NCBI GenBank assembly: GCA_047620505.1
Contig: JBLHKS010000006.1
Location: forward strand, 1 to 64,000
DNA length: 64,000 nucleotides
Source of the DNA: JBLHKS01 sp047620505
GTDB lineage: Bacteria; Verrucomicrobiota; Verrucomicrobiia; Verrucomicrobiales; DEV007
Direction of reading: 5' to 3'
The notes under the pieces: model-generated
Databases searched by the model: none
Told to the model about the DNA's origin: nothing
What the model saw: the letters and a program-made list of their open reading frames with translations, nothing else
Shown: piece after piece, positions 16,986 through 25,943 of the stretch
How the letters are laid out: each line of letters opens with the position of its first letter
Position numbering within the stretch: position 1 is the stretch's first letter
Translations under genes and position numbers: made by a program

Positions 16986-18068
16986 TCACGCCAGAAATCC
17001 GGCGATCTCGTCAGCCACCATCATTCCTTCCAAGGTCAGCCGAAGCCTCCCGCTCTCGCGAAGCGCCAGTCCTTCCTCAATCAACGTCGCCTCGTTGGCT
17101 TCCGGTTCGCGCTCGATCCCGTCTGCCGTTCGCAGGCCAAGAGCTAACCGTTCCAGGCTTCGTTGCTCTTCGGTTAGCTTCTCCGCCTCGGCCTTCGCGT
17201 GGCCGAAACGCGCTACTTGATCGATGTAAGCCGCTGTGTCGCTGACGTTCTTCCAGCGCTCGCCCTGGATCGTCGAGACGGCGCTGGGACCGAGGCCCAG
17301 GTAGTCGGAGCCGGCCCAATAAGCCTGGTTATGAAGACTGCGCTTTCCGGGACGCGCGTAGTTCGAAACTTCGTAGTGCTCGAAGCCCGCGGTACCGAGT
17401 TTTTCATCGGCCAGGGTGAAAAATCCAGCATCGCGATCGTTGTCTTCTTTCCAGCCGAAATTCCCGGATTCGAACTTCGCCAGAAACTCGGTGTCTTCCT
17501 CAAAAGTCAGATTGTAGGCGGAAACGTGATCCGGTTCGAGGCTAACGACTTGGTCGAGACCCGCCCCCCAGATTTCCGGAGTCTGTCCTGGAATGGCGAA
17601 CATCAGATCGATGTTCACCGCTGGAATTTCGGCTTCGCGCAGGAGCTGGAACGCCTCGATTGCCTCTTCCGGCGAGTGATCACGGCCGAGAGTTTTCAGC
17701 GTTGCCGCGTCGAGCGCCTGAACGCCGAGACTGACGCGAGTGATGCCGATTTCGCGCCAGAGCCGGGCTTTTTCGAGGCTGAAAGTTCGCGGATTCGCCT
17801 CGATCGTCCAATCGGTGACCTCGCTGAAATCCAGAAGCTGCTGGAGCCGTCCGCCAAGCCGCTCCCAGAGTTCGAGCGACAAAATCGATGGCGTGCCGCC
17901 TCCAAAATAGAGAGTTTCCGGGTTCCTGACCGTCGATCGCTCCAGTTCGGTCCCCAGCGCGTCAACAAAATCCGAGATCGACTCTTTGCCTGGCTGGTGT
18001 TTGAAAAAACCGCAGTAGGGGCAGATGTGATGACAGAAAGGAATATGAAAATAAAGATGTCGCGCCAT
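16986..18068 (-). CDS. hemW: HemW-like radical SAM protein (coproporphyrinogen dehydrogenase family)
   Basis: 360 residues. The radical SAM cluster motif CHHICPYC is at residues 12-19, followed by Phe rather than a fourth Cys two places on, as in HemW. YFGGGTPSIL, EANPRTF, RVSLGVQALD, and NIDLMFAIPGQTPEIW follow in family order. HemW proteins bind heme and are thought to be heme chaperones; older annotation calls them oxygen-independent coproporphyrinogen oxidases. The length and the missing extra Cys favour HemW over HemN. It is divergent from the squalene synthase gene at 18147. The ATG at 18068 is the only good start. Confidence 0.9.
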   Translation of the reverse strand: MARHLYFHIPFCHHICPYCGFFKHQPGKESISDFVDALGTELERSTVRNPETLYFGGGTPSILSLELWERLGGRLQQLLDFSEVTDWTIEANPRTFSLEKARLWREIGITRVSLGVQALDAATLKTLGRDHSPEEAIEAFQLLREAEIPAVNIDLMFAIPGQTPEIWGAGLDQVVSLEPDHVSAYNLTFEEDTEFLAKFESGNFGWKEDNDRDAGFFTLADEKLGTAGFEHYEVSNYARPGKRSLHNQAYWAGSDYLGLGPSAVSTIQGERWKNVSDTAAYIDQVARFGHAKAEAEKLTEEQRSLERLALGLRTADGIEREPEANEATLIEEGLALRESGRLRLTLEGMMVADEIAGFLA

Positions 18069-18146
18069 GAAAAAGTCCTCGTATAATCCGGCGTTCCTGC
18101 CTCAACCCAAACCTTTTCTTCCAACCTGAATTAAGCGGCATTCTCC

Positions 18147-19238
18147 GTGGGAAATCGAGGCTCAACATCTTCTTCGCCGTTTGATTCGGCACTCGGCGGA
18201 ACGCTCCTTCGCGACGTTTCGCGTTCGTTTTTTTTGACGATGAAGCTGCTGCCGAAGGGCGTCCGCGCTCCGATCAGCCTCGGTTATCTGCTGGCGCGAG
18301 CCTCGGACACGATCGCCGATACGCGCGGCCCGTCGTCCACGGTGCGGAAATCGCTTCTCGTCCGCTATCGCGGCTTGATCCACGTTGAGAAGCCGTCCGA
18401 AACGGAAGTCGAGTTGCTCGCGAATGAGATTCGCCAGGAGATTCTTCCGAAAGTCCATCATGATGGCGAGCAGGCGTTGCTGGGGCAAATCGAGGCCTGT
18501 TTCGGGTGGCTGCGGAAATTCAGCGGTCCTGATCGAAGCGCGCTTCACAAAGTTTTGGATTTGATCGTAAAGGCCCAGATCAACGACGTCGAAGTCTTCG
18601 GCGCGGCGAATCGATTGAACCTTCAGTTTCTGCAAAACGAAGCTGATTTAGTGCGTTACGCCGACATGGTCGCGGGGAGCGTTGGGATTTTCTGGACGGA
18701 AATCTGCGCGGCGCGAGACGCGAACTTCGCGGACATGACGGTCGATGCGATGCGGTCGCGAGGTGAGCGCTACGGCCGTGGCCTCCAGATTTTAAACATC
18801 GTGCAAGATCTCGGCGACGATTTGAAAGCCGGCCGCTGCTACTTGCCGCATGAGCAGCTGCTGGAAGGCGGTTGGGTCGAAGGAACCTGGATGTCGAACC
18901 AGGCTTCGATCATGAATGTATCGAAAATCTGGTTGGATCGAGCCGAATTGGAGATTCGACAAGGGCTCGCCTACGCCGAGCAGCTGAACGGTAAGCGACT
19001 GCGCGTCGCGACGATTCTTCCGGCGTTGATCGCGGCGCGAACGATTCGGGATATCAGAAAATCGCAGAGCAGCTTCTTGAAGAATCGGATCAAAGTCCCG
19101 CGGGCGGACGTGAAGAAAATTCTCTGGAAAGCCACGCTCTGCGCTTGGACCGGCCGTGGTTTCGAACCGTTGTTTGAAGAATTAATCAAGCGGCCGAGCG
19201 ACAACGAGGTAACTCGGCCTGGTCAACACCTTTCTTGA
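18147..19238 (+). CDS. Squalene/phytoene synthase family protein
   Basis: 363 residues from a GTG at 18147. The DVSRSFFLTMKLLP stretch that precedes the catalytic part in this family would be cut by starting at the ATG at 18240. The first Asp-rich motif is DTIAD (in YLLARASDTIADT) and the second is DLGDD, followed by GRCYLP. These bind Mg and the two prenyl diphosphates in head-to-head condensation. Squalene synthase from two farnesyl diphosphates is the best guess; phytoene synthase is possible. No hopanoid or carotenoid genes are nearby. A core palindrome copy at 18852 encodes EQLLE. Four short genes follow on the same strand. Confidence 0.88.
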   Translation: MGNRGSTSSSPFDSALGGTLLRDVSRSFFLTMKLLPKGVRAPISLGYLLARASDTIADTRGPSSTVRKSLLVRYRGLIHVEKPSETEVELLANEIRQEILPKVHHDGEQALLGQIEACFGWLRKFSGPDRSALHKVLDLIVKAQINDVEVFGAANRLNLQFLQNEADLVRYADMVAGSVGIFWTEICAARDANFADMTVDAMRSRGERYGRGLQILNIVQDLGDDLKAGRCYLPHEQLLEGGWVEGTWMSNQASIMNVSKIWLDRAELEIRQGLAYAEQLNGKRLRVATILPALIAARTIRDIRKSQSSFLKNRIKVPRADVKKILWKATLCAWTGRGFEPLFEELIKRPSDNEVTRPGQHLS

Positions 19239-19296
19239 CGTTTTGTCAGGCAGGAACGCCGCTTGTGCTTTTGTTGAAAACAGCCGTAGTTTTCGT

Positions 19297-19830
19297 ATGA
19301 AGACGTTGGCAGCCCTCCTCACGCTTCTGGTTCTGGCAGGATCAGCATTCGCGCAAAGCCTGGCCGAGAACAAGTTTTTCAAAGCGGTTGAGGGCACTTG
19401 GAAAGGGAAGGGGACCATCACCAACGCTAACCTCGAGAAATCTCCCGCTAAGAATCGGCTGGTTTGCGAGTTCGCTGATGACGGCCGGACGTTCACGATC
19501 ACTGGCAAGCTCGAATTGGGCGAACCTGGGGTTGCGGAGGAGTCGATGTCGATCGAATACCGGTGGGACTACCAAGCGGGGACGGTCGAAGGCCTGTTGG
19601 CTGGGCGATTCACCAACCTCGGCGGAGGTGAGGTCTCCGACTTCGAAGTGGCGATCGATGAAGAAAACCTGACTGCGAAGCTGAACCAGATTTCAGGCGC
19701 TTCCGGCGAGCCGCGCATCGAAGTGACCAACAAGATCGTCGACGGAAAATACATTGTGGTCTTTTCGATGACTGATTCTGGTGGTCAGAAAATTATGGAC
19801 GGCGAGTTGACCTACGATCGCGAAGAGTAG
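19297..19830 (+). CDS. Small exported protein of unknown function
   Basis: 177 residues from the ATG at 19297, chosen because it begins a clear signal peptide (MKTLAALLTLLVLAGSAFAQ). The mature part has WKGKGTI, FTITGKLELGEPG, and SIEYRWDYQAGTVEGLLAGRF. This alternation of beta strands resembles DUF1579-like or lipocalin-like small barrels. I do not recognise a named family. It lies 58 bp after the squalene synthase gene on the same strand. Confidence 0.75.
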   Translation: MKTLAALLTLLVLAGSAFAQSLAENKFFKAVEGTWKGKGTITNANLEKSPAKNRLVCEFADDGRTFTITGKLELGEPGVAEESMSIEYRWDYQAGTVEGLLAGRFTNLGGGEVSDFEVAIDEENLTAKLNQISGASGEPRIEVTNKIVDGKYIVVFSMTDSGGQKIMDGELTYDREE

Positions 19831-19867
19831 GCGGCGATTCACAAAGTTCGACTCTTTAAGATTGCGA

Positions 19868-19882
19868 CGGCTGAACCAGCCG
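19868..19882 (+). other. Short hairpin CGGCTG-AAC-CAGCCG
   Basis: A perfect 6-bp GC-rich stem with a 3-base loop between the small exported protein and the flavin-reductase-like gene. There is no U-run after it, so it is not a standard intrinsic terminator. It may simply slow or protect the transcript. Confidence 0.3.
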
Positions 19883-19896
19883 CTTCAGTCCGGGCG

Positions 19897-20496
19897 ATGG
19901 AATTCGATCTCACTGGAGAACACAAAGACGACGCCTACATTTTGCTCGCAGGCCTCGTCACGCCGCGCCCGATTGCCTGGGTGACAACGCAGGATGAAGA
20001 CGGTCGAGTCAACGCCGCGCCGTTCAGCTTCTTCAATGTCTTCGGCTCCAAACCGCCGATCATCGCCTTCGCTCCAGGCGACAAAGAGCCGGGGATCCCA
20101 AAAGACACTGCGCGAAACATCCGAAAGACCGGCGAGTTCGTCGTTAACCTCGTCGACGAAGCGAATGCCAAGGCGATGAACCTGACCGCAACCGAATTGC
20201 CGCTCGGCGAAAGCGAACTTGAGCTCGCCGGACTCACTGCCGCGCCGAGTTCCCGCGTCACGCCGCCTCGCATCGCCGAAGCCCCGGTTTCTCTGGAATG
20301 CCGCGAGTGGTCCACGCTCGAAATCGGCCAAAACCGGCTTGTCATCGGCTTAGTCGACTGGATTTACGTTCGCGAAGGCGTCATCGATCCCGAAACCCTC
20401 CTTGTGAATCGCGAGGCCTTCCAACCCATCGGCCGGATGGAAGTTCCCGCCGGCTACACCCGGACGACGGATCGTTTCGACATGCCGCGACCATGA
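19897..20496 (+). CDS. Flavin reductase-like (FMN-binding split-barrel) protein
   Basis: 199 residues with the family hallmarks TPRPIAWVTTQDEDGRVNAAPFSFFNVFGSKPP (start of the split barrel), KDTARNIRKTGEFVVNLV, and the late LVIGLVDWIYV. Such proteins bind FMN and reduce it with NAD(P)H, or act as FMN-binding oxidoreductases. They are cytosolic, usually dimeric. The final ATGA overlaps the DUF2490 gene start (20493) by four bases, so the two are co-translated. The electron acceptor partner is not evident. Confidence 0.88.
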   Translation: MEFDLTGEHKDDAYILLAGLVTPRPIAWVTTQDEDGRVNAAPFSFFNVFGSKPPIIAFAPGDKEPGIPKDTARNIRKTGEFVVNLVDEANAKAMNLTATELPLGESELELAGLTAAPSSRVTPPRIAEAPVSLECREWSTLEIGQNRLVIGLVDWIYVREGVIDPETLLVNREAFQPIGRMEVPAGYTRTTDRFDMPRP

Positions 20497-21146
20497 AAAC
20501 CCTACTTTGTCTCGTCTTCCTCGTGGCAGCAGCTGCTGTCTCTCGCGCAGAGACTGGCACCGGCTCAGCGCACAACGTCATCATTAAATCGCCGCTTGAA
20601 GGCGACTGGTATTTGTCGTCGCGAAATCTCCTGACCTCGCGGGACGGCTTCGACGATTTCTTCTTCGGTTACCTCGATGTCAACCTCGGCTACAATCTCG
20701 GCGATGGCTGGGCAGTCGAAGGCGGCTACCGACATGCCTGGCTCGAAATCGGCGACGACTGGCGCGATGAATATCGGCCGTCGGCGATTCTCAGCTACCG
20801 AACCAAGCTCGGCGACTGGTCCTTCTCCAATCGCAGTCGGCTGGAATATCGGATGTTCGAAAGCGGCAGCGCGGCGAACGACCGGATGCGCTATCGCAAC
20901 GAGACTCGCCTCATCGCGCCCTGGGAATTCGGCCCGATGGACGCGAAGCTCTTTTTCGAAGAGGAATTTTTCTACGAGTTCACGGATGACGGCTTCAACT
21001 TCAACTGGGTAACCTGGGGCTTCCGCTGGCAAATCCGCGACGGGGTGGTGGCCAAGTTAGGGCATCGCTGGCAGGCGTTTCGATTTGGCGACGGCGAGTG
21101 GAACCATCGGCATCAGCTGGTGACGGGGATTTTGTTCTTTTTCTGA
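20493..21146 (+). CDS. DUF2490-like outer-membrane beta-barrel protein
   Basis: 217 residues from the ATG at 20493, which begins a signal peptide (MKTLLCLVFLVAAAAVSRAE). It overlaps the preceding stop by 4 bp. The mature chain is a series of amphipathic strands with aromatic ends (VNLGYNLGDGWAVEGGYRH, SNRSRLEYRMFE, RMRYRNETRLIAPW) and ends in FFF, as outer-membrane barrels do. The pattern fits DUF2490, a family of small predicted barrels of unknown role. The palindrome at 20527 lies in the signal peptide and encodes Ala residues. Confidence 0.78.
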   Translation: MKTLLCLVFLVAAAAVSRAETGTGSAHNVIIKSPLEGDWYLSSRNLLTSRDGFDDFFFGYLDVNLGYNLGDGWAVEGGYRHAWLEIGDDWRDEYRPSAILSYRTKLGDWSFSNRSRLEYRMFESGSAANDRMRYRNETRLIAPWEFGPMDAKLFFEEEFFYEFTDDGFNFNWVTWGFRWQIRDGVVAKLGHRWQAFRFGDGEWNHRHQLVTGILFFF

Positions 21147-21182
21147 GAGAGCTTCCGAAATTCACCTAGAAAAGGAGAGTGT

Positions 21183-21593
21183 TTATTTCACAGATTGGCT
21201 GCTCATCAGCGCCAGGAGCTCGCCCATCGCCACCATGATTTCTTCTGCGGCATTCGGATGTTCTTCAAGTCCCTCCAGCGCGGCGACAATTTCGTCCCGG
21301 GCGACTTCAAGCGGCTTCTTAAACTCTTGGGTCAACTCCTTACGAGTTGCATCATCCGGTTTTCCTAGAACTTCAAACCGGCTAGCAATTTCCTTCAGTT
21401 CATCGGTTTTTGCGGCGATTTTCTCCGCGGCTTGCACAGCGCTGGCTTCGTCCGATGCGTCTACGGCGATATCCGCAATTTCTTCGGCGAAGTCGACCAG
21501 GTCGCCCATGGCCTTTTCGTGAGAGTCCGTGTCTCCGCAGCTTACGAATGCTAAGCTGAGGAAAAGAGAAGAGATCGCGATCGCTGTTTTCAT
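21183..21593 (-). CDS. Small helical lipoprotein
   Basis: 136 residues from the ATG ending at 21593. The signal peptide MKTAIAISSLFLSLAFVSCGD carries a lipobox (FVSC) at Cys19. The rest is almost all helix, acidic and Ala/Glu-rich (FAEEIADIAVDASDEASAVQAAEKIAAKTDEL). No family recognised. It follows the two polysaccharide export genes on the same strand after a 63-bp gap and may belong to that operon. A longer reading frame from 21653 would bury the signal peptide and is rejected. Confidence 0.75.
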   Translation of the reverse strand: MKTAIAISSLFLSLAFVSCGDTDSHEKAMGDLVDFAEEIADIAVDASDEASAVQAAEKIAAKTDELKEIASRFEVLGKPDDATRKELTQEFKKPLEVARDEIVAALEGLEEHPNAAEEIMVAMGELLALMSSQSVK

Positions 21594-21656
21594 GAGTGTC
21601 GTCCGCAAACTGGCCGGAAGACCACTGGAAAACAACTGCGAAGCGCTCGACAAATT

Positions 21657-22841
21657 TTAACTCTCGGGTCCCGTCGAGATGTCGAGCCGGATCGTTTCTC
21701 CGCTCGGAGTCGTCGCGGTGGTCGTCGTTGAAGAGGAGCGAGTCGAACCTGTCGAGCCGTTTGTCTGGCTGTTGCTGTTGTTTCCTCCACCGCCGTTGTT
21801 GTCCCCTGCGGCTTCTTGAATCGCGATTGTTGAGACGGCTGAATCAACAGCGGCAGTGGCGTACTGCTGGAGCTTTTCCCATGGCGATTTGGGCACCCAG
21901 ATGACATCGCCCGGCTGCAGATGAAAATCGGTCGCGTTTCCATTCAGAATCGATGCGACGTCGATTGGCGCGACCTCTGGATCTGGCGTTGTCGCACCTC
22001 GAACGAGGAGCAAGCCCTTGCGAAATGTGCTGGGCATCGGGCCACCGGCAATGGCGAGCGCTTTGACGAAGGTTAGATCGCTTGAGTAGGGAACTGCCCG
22101 CGGAGTTCGGACGTTTCCTAACACGTAAACCTTGTCCGTTCCCTTGGTTGGAAGATACAGATAATCGCCCGGCTTCAGGTAGACGTTTTGCGTCATGTCG
22201 CCGCGCTCGACCAACGATTCGAAGTCGACCGGGATGATTTTAGCATCACGCAGAAGCACGCTTCGTCGAAGATCGGCGAGATTCTGAGTTCGGCTCGCGA
22301 TTTCCGAACTTCGCACTCCGCCCGCGAGCGAAATTGCGTCGAGGACGCTGGTTGGGCGTGGCAACTCGTAAACGCCGGGCGAAACGACCTGTCCCATCAC
22401 CGAATAAGTGGCGCTCTGAACGCGGACGGTATTGATATTGACAATGGGAAACGGGTAGGCGTCTTTCAGAGCTGTCGCGAGGGACTTTTCGAGTTCTGGA
22501 AGCGTCCGGCCGACTGCAGGGACGCCGCGGGCGACATCATAATAGAGTTTTCCATCCGGCATCACCATCGTGGTGGCGTCGGTGTCTAGAACTTCAACGA
22601 TGTTGATTTTGAGAACGTCGCCAGCGCCGACTCGATAACTGCGATCAGTCGGCTTGAGATCGGCAGGATCGATCCGACGATTCATATCGAGGGTCATGAA
22701 CTTGATCTTATGCTCGTCGGCACCGCCGGTGAAAGCACGAGGATTGTAGTCCGGACCTTCGATCACTGCGCAGCTGGAGAGAAGAAGGGATAGCCCGAGG
22801 ACAGCGAGGGCCGTGAGTTGAACGGAGCGGAGGAGCTTCAT
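21657..22841 (-). CDS. Polysaccharide export lipoprotein (Wza/OtnA-like)
   Basis: 394 residues with a signal peptide and lipobox (LLSSC, Cys24), so it is anchored in the outer membrane. SYRVGAGDVLKINIVE begins the poly_export domain. SVMGQVVSPGVYELPRPTSVLDAISLAGG and VYVLGNVRTPRAVPYSSDLTFVKALAIAGG are two SLBB-type modules. The C-terminal ~60 residues are a Ser/Thr/Asn/Gly-rich tail. Wza-like proteins form the outer-membrane channel for capsule or exopolysaccharide and dock on Wzc-like proteins such as the one at 8250. It is paralogous to the next gene upstream (48-bp gap). Confidence 0.9.
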   Translation of the reverse strand: MKLLRSVQLTALAVLGLSLLLSSCAVIEGPDYNPRAFTGGADEHKIKFMTLDMNRRIDPADLKPTDRSYRVGAGDVLKINIVEVLDTDATTMVMPDGKLYYDVARGVPAVGRTLPELEKSLATALKDAYPFPIVNINTVRVQSATYSVMGQVVSPGVYELPRPTSVLDAISLAGGVRSSEIASRTQNLADLRRSVLLRDAKIIPVDFESLVERGDMTQNVYLKPGDYLYLPTKGTDKVYVLGNVRTPRAVPYSSDLTFVKALAIAGGPMPSTFRKGLLLVRGATTPDPEVAPIDVASILNGNATDFHLQPGDVIWVPKSPWEKLQQYATAAVDSAVSTIAIQEAAGDNNGGGGNNSNSQTNGSTGSTRSSSTTTTATTPSGETIRLDISTGPES

Positions 22842-22889
22842 TTTCGGTCGTTCGGTGAGTAGGATTGGGAAGGACGAGAGAAGGGAGGA

Positions 22890-24374
22890 TCAGCGGCCTG
22901 CGGAAACAGAAATAGCGGCGTCGTTAGCGAGCAAGCCAGCGACTGAGCCGTCGATGTAAGCATAAATCGCGGTATCGAGGAGTTTCTCGGCGAAAGCCCA
23001 AGGCCGATTGTGGACGTAAACGATGTCTCCCGGCTCAAGCTCGAAATCCGTCGCCTTGCCGTGGAGAACTTTGCGAAGTTCGGCGATTTTGGTCTCCGGC
23101 TTGTCGAGCCGACCGCGAATCACGAGGACGCGGTCTTTCCAGCCATCTCGCGTGAATCCGCCAGCAGCTGCTACCGCGCCCAAAGTCGTGAATCCGGCCT
23201 GCATCGGTTTGACGCCCGGGTTGGCAACGGCACCGAATACGTAAACGTCGTTCCTCAGTTTTGAGGCAATGTAAATGTAATCGCCCGGCTCCAGCTGGAC
23301 GTTATGCTTGAGATCGCCCTTCAGGTATAGCGCCTCGATGTCTACCGTCATTCGCTCACCATGGCGGACGATGAAAGAGCGGCGCAAATCGGCCAATTCG
23401 ATCGCGTCGAGTCCGCTGCTTCCGAGATTGAACCCGCCGCTTCTGGCGAGTGCGTTAAGCAGAGAAGTCGGCCTCTCAAGTGGGTAGGAACCGTTGTTGC
23501 GGACCTCGCCGAGAACGGTGTAGCGCTTGCTGCCGAGCGCTGCGGGCGTGATGATCAATTTCGATTCGCCTTGATATTCTTCGAGAATTGCGTTCATCGA
23601 ATCGCGAAGTTCGTCGATCGTTTTGCCGCGTACGTCGACCTGCTTAGCTTGGAGAAAACTGATTGTCCCGTCCGGTGCCACTGGAACTGCGAGTTTCTTG
23701 AGTTTTGGCTGACCGTGGAGCGCAAAATTGAGCGTATCGCCAGGGCCGAGCTCGTAGCGCTTGCGCCAGGAAGAGGTAGGCTGCGCCACCGCGACGACTG
23801 GATTTGGAGTTGGCTTGGCAACTTTGACTGCCGGGCTGGCGACGAGTTTTGCCTCGGCAACTGGCGCGGCTGGCTTGTCTTGTTTGACGATTTTCTCGGT
23901 TTTTAGACCGATATTGACGAGCTCGGCTGCGGAATCGGTTTCGAGAGGCTCGACTTTCTGGAAGCGTACAGGTTTGGAGTCGTCAGCAGCTGCTGGGGTC
24001 GGCTGAGTTGTTTTGGCCGGAAGCGGACGTTCGGAATACCGAAATTTATCATCCGCGAGCGGCGGTGGATTGATCAGCGTGGCGCGGATCGGAGCCGGTT
24101 TGGGCTCGGTGGATTCCGGTTCGGCCGTGGCCTCGGATTCGTAGCCTGCGATGACTTGCGCTCGAATTGGAGCAGTCGCTGAGGCATCGGATTTGGCTTC
24201 AGTTCCCAATTTTTCGATCAATGGCGGAGCTTTTGCCCCTTCAAAGTCGATGTTGGAATCCTGGGCGGCAACTCGGAGAACTCCGAAAGTCAGGACTGCG
24301 AAAAGCATGCCCGAAAAAAGGATTGTTCCGAAGAAGGTGGGGTGGGTGGATCGGGGCGCGGGGTTCACGGCCAT
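22890..24374 (-). CDS. Polysaccharide export protein with long Pro/Ala-rich N-terminal extension
   Basis: 494 residues. One hydrophobic segment at about 15-37 (signal peptide or anchor, ending in VAAQ; no lipobox) is followed by a ~170-residue linker rich in Pro, Ala, Lys and Glu. The poly_export domain then begins (RYELGPGDTLNFALHGQ), with SLBB modules: TVLGEVRNNGSYPLERPTSLLNALARSGG and VYVFGAVANPGVKPMQAGFTTLGAVAAAGG. The order of elements matches the lipoprotein at 21657 domain for domain, so the two are tandem paralogs. This one may bridge periplasm or cell wall, with the lipoprotein in the outer membrane (inference). It is first in the operon, after an AT-rich promoter region. Palindrome copies lie at 23984 and (one base off) 23162. 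Confidence 0.87.
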   Translation of the reverse strand: MAVNPAPRSTHPTFFGTILFSGMLFAVLTFGVLRVAAQDSNIDFEGAKAPPLIEKLGTEAKSDASATAPIRAQVIAGYESEATAEPESTEPKPAPIRATLINPPPLADDKFRYSERPLPAKTTQPTPAAADDSKPVRFQKVEPLETDSAAELVNIGLKTEKIVKQDKPAAPVAEAKLVASPAVKVAKPTPNPVVAVAQPTSSWRKRYELGPGDTLNFALHGQPKLKKLAVPVAPDGTISFLQAKQVDVRGKTIDELRDSMNAILEEYQGESKLIITPAALGSKRYTVLGEVRNNGSYPLERPTSLLNALARSGGFNLGSSGLDAIELADLRRSFIVRHGERMTVDIEALYLKGDLKHNVQLEPGDYIYIASKLRNDVYVFGAVANPGVKPMQAGFTTLGAVAAAGGFTRDGWKDRVLVIRGRLDKPETKIAELRKVLHGKATDFELEPGDIVYVHNRPWAFAEKLLDTAIYAYIDGSVAGLLANDAAISVSAGR

Positions 24375-24674
24375 AAGGACTAAAATTCAACCCTACTGTA
24401 AATTCTGATTATTCTAAGCGCAACCTGTTTTTATAATAATTAGATCTTTTGTGATTATTATTAATGCGAATTCTGATCAGGGGTGTGATTGATCTGTGGA
24501 AATTGTGGGACTTTTGGCAGGCCATTTCCATTCAGGCTATCCGCGTCATTCCGCCTGCGGCAAAGCCGATTCGGAGGTCAGCTCAAAGTTGCCAAATCGG
24601 AGCGATGCTACTTGGAGACTTCGAATGCCATGGATTTCGATCGCTGTGAAGGCGATCAATTCAAAGCTGGGAAC
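24375..24674 (-). promoter_or_regulatory. 300-bp gap holding the export-operon promoter region
   Basis: The half next to the export gene (24375-24470) is AT-rich, with long runs around TTATAATAATTAG. Read on the minus strand, TTGCGC, a 17-base spacer and TACAGT form one possible -35/-10 pair, which I give low weight. The far half (24480-24674) is of normal composition with no gene or strong repeat that I can support. Confidence 0.35.
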
Positions 24675-25862
24675 TCAACTCAAGTTCTGCGTCGCGAAGC
24701 CCACGTGCAGGGCCGCGCCGATATGAAATGCTGACTCATCGACCTTAAACTTCGGGTGGTGCAATCCGAACGTGCACCCTTCCGCCTCGTTGCGAGTGCC
24801 GATCGGGATGAAACAGGTCGGCGCGAAGTCACCGTAGAACGCGAAATCCTCGCCGCCCATGACCGGGGCGCTCAAAAGGATATTCCCAGTCCCCACGAGA
24901 CTCTCCCCGAGATCGAAAACCTCTTCCCAGAGCTCGGGGTCGTTCGAGGTCGCCGGGTAGTCCACTGCGGGGAATTCGACCTTCGCTGTGCATTTGTTGA
25001 GGGTTGCAATTCCCGTAGCGACCTCGCCGAGACGCACCTTCAGCGCGTCCTTATTTTCTCGCGAAAGTGACCGGATGGTGCCGCGCAACACGACCTCTTT
25101 TGGAATCACATTGTAGCCCGATCCGCCGGTGTCGAACCCGGTGAAACTGATCACACACGCCTCCAATGGATCCTGTTCCCGTGAGACGAGCGTCTGCGCC
25201 TCCAGAACGATTTTCGAGCCAGTTGTCAACGGATCGATCGTCAAGTGAGGCATCGCCGCGTGCCCCCCGCGTCCAGTGACCGTGATCTCAAAGGAGCTCG
25301 TCGCCGCCAGAAATGGCCCCGGCCGGCCGGTCAATTTCCCCGTCTCGACCATCGGCCAAACGTGGAGCGCTAGCACTTTTTCCACCTTAGGATTTTCCAT
25401 CGCACCGGCCTTGCACATCTGCTCGGCCCCGGCCCCGCCCTCTTCGGCGGGTTGGAAAAAGAGTTTCACCGTACCCTTCAAATCCGCCTCGGACTCCTTC
25501 AGCAATTTGGCCGCTCCGAGCAACATCGCGGTGTGGCAGTCGTGCCCGCAGGCGTGCATTTTGCCGTCTGTGTTGCTACGGAATTCAACATCCGCCTCCT
25601 CATGAATTGGCAGCGCATCCATGTCTGCTCGCAACGCAATGCACCGCGACTCGTCGTCGCCGATCGTCGCTACGATCCCTGTCTCCGCGATCCCGGTTTC
25701 GTAACGCACGCCGAGTTTGTCGAGCTCCGCAGCAACGAGCTTCGAAGTCTCATGGAGTTCATAGAGGAGCTCGGGAGTCTGGTGCAGCCGACGCCGGATC
25801 TCGATCATCCACGGCTCGATCTCTTTCGTTCGCTTGAGGATTTCTGCGGAGGAATTCAGCAT
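24675..25862 (-). CDS. M20 family amidohydrolase / peptidase
   Basis: 395 residues, the normal length for M20D amidohydrolases (hippurate or IAA-amino-acid hydrolase type). Visible landmarks are HQTPELLYELHETSK, ADMDALPIHEEADVEFRS, MHACGHDCHTAMLLGAAKLL (first metal ligands), FQPAEEGGAGAEQMC (Glu pair), LHVWPMVETGKLTGRPG, and MGGEDFAFY near the C-terminus. The enzymes cleave N-acyl amino acids in the cytoplasm using two metal ions. No signal peptide. Its neighbours, the export operon and smc, give no hint of substrate. Confidence 0.92.
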   Translation of the reverse strand: MLNSSAEILKRTKEIEPWMIEIRRRLHQTPELLYELHETSKLVAAELDKLGVRYETGIAETGIVATIGDDESRCIALRADMDALPIHEEADVEFRSNTDGKMHACGHDCHTAMLLGAAKLLKESEADLKGTVKLFFQPAEEGGAGAEQMCKAGAMENPKVEKVLALHVWPMVETGKLTGRPGPFLAATSSFEITVTGRGGHAAMPHLTIDPLTTGSKIVLEAQTLVSREQDPLEACVISFTGFDTGGSGYNVIPKEVVLRGTIRSLSRENKDALKVRLGEVATGIATLNKCTAKVEFPAVDYPATSNDPELWEEVFDLGESLVGTGNILLSAPVMGGEDFAFYGDFAPTCFIPIGTRNEAEGCTFGLHHPKFKVDESAFHIGAALHVGFATQNLS

Positions 25863-25943
25863 GCCGAACCGTAGATTCGCCAGTCGGGATCGCCAGAATA
25901 TATTTTGTAGTGCAGTTAGCTAGATGAACAATTCAGGCCGACT

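Noticed and set aside
19868..19882. Hairpin read as an intrinsic terminator
   Set aside because: No run of T follows on either strand, so I list it only as a hairpin.
24464..24649. Short frames in the gap before the export operon
   Set aside because: Under 85 residues, no start context, composition like non-coding DNA.
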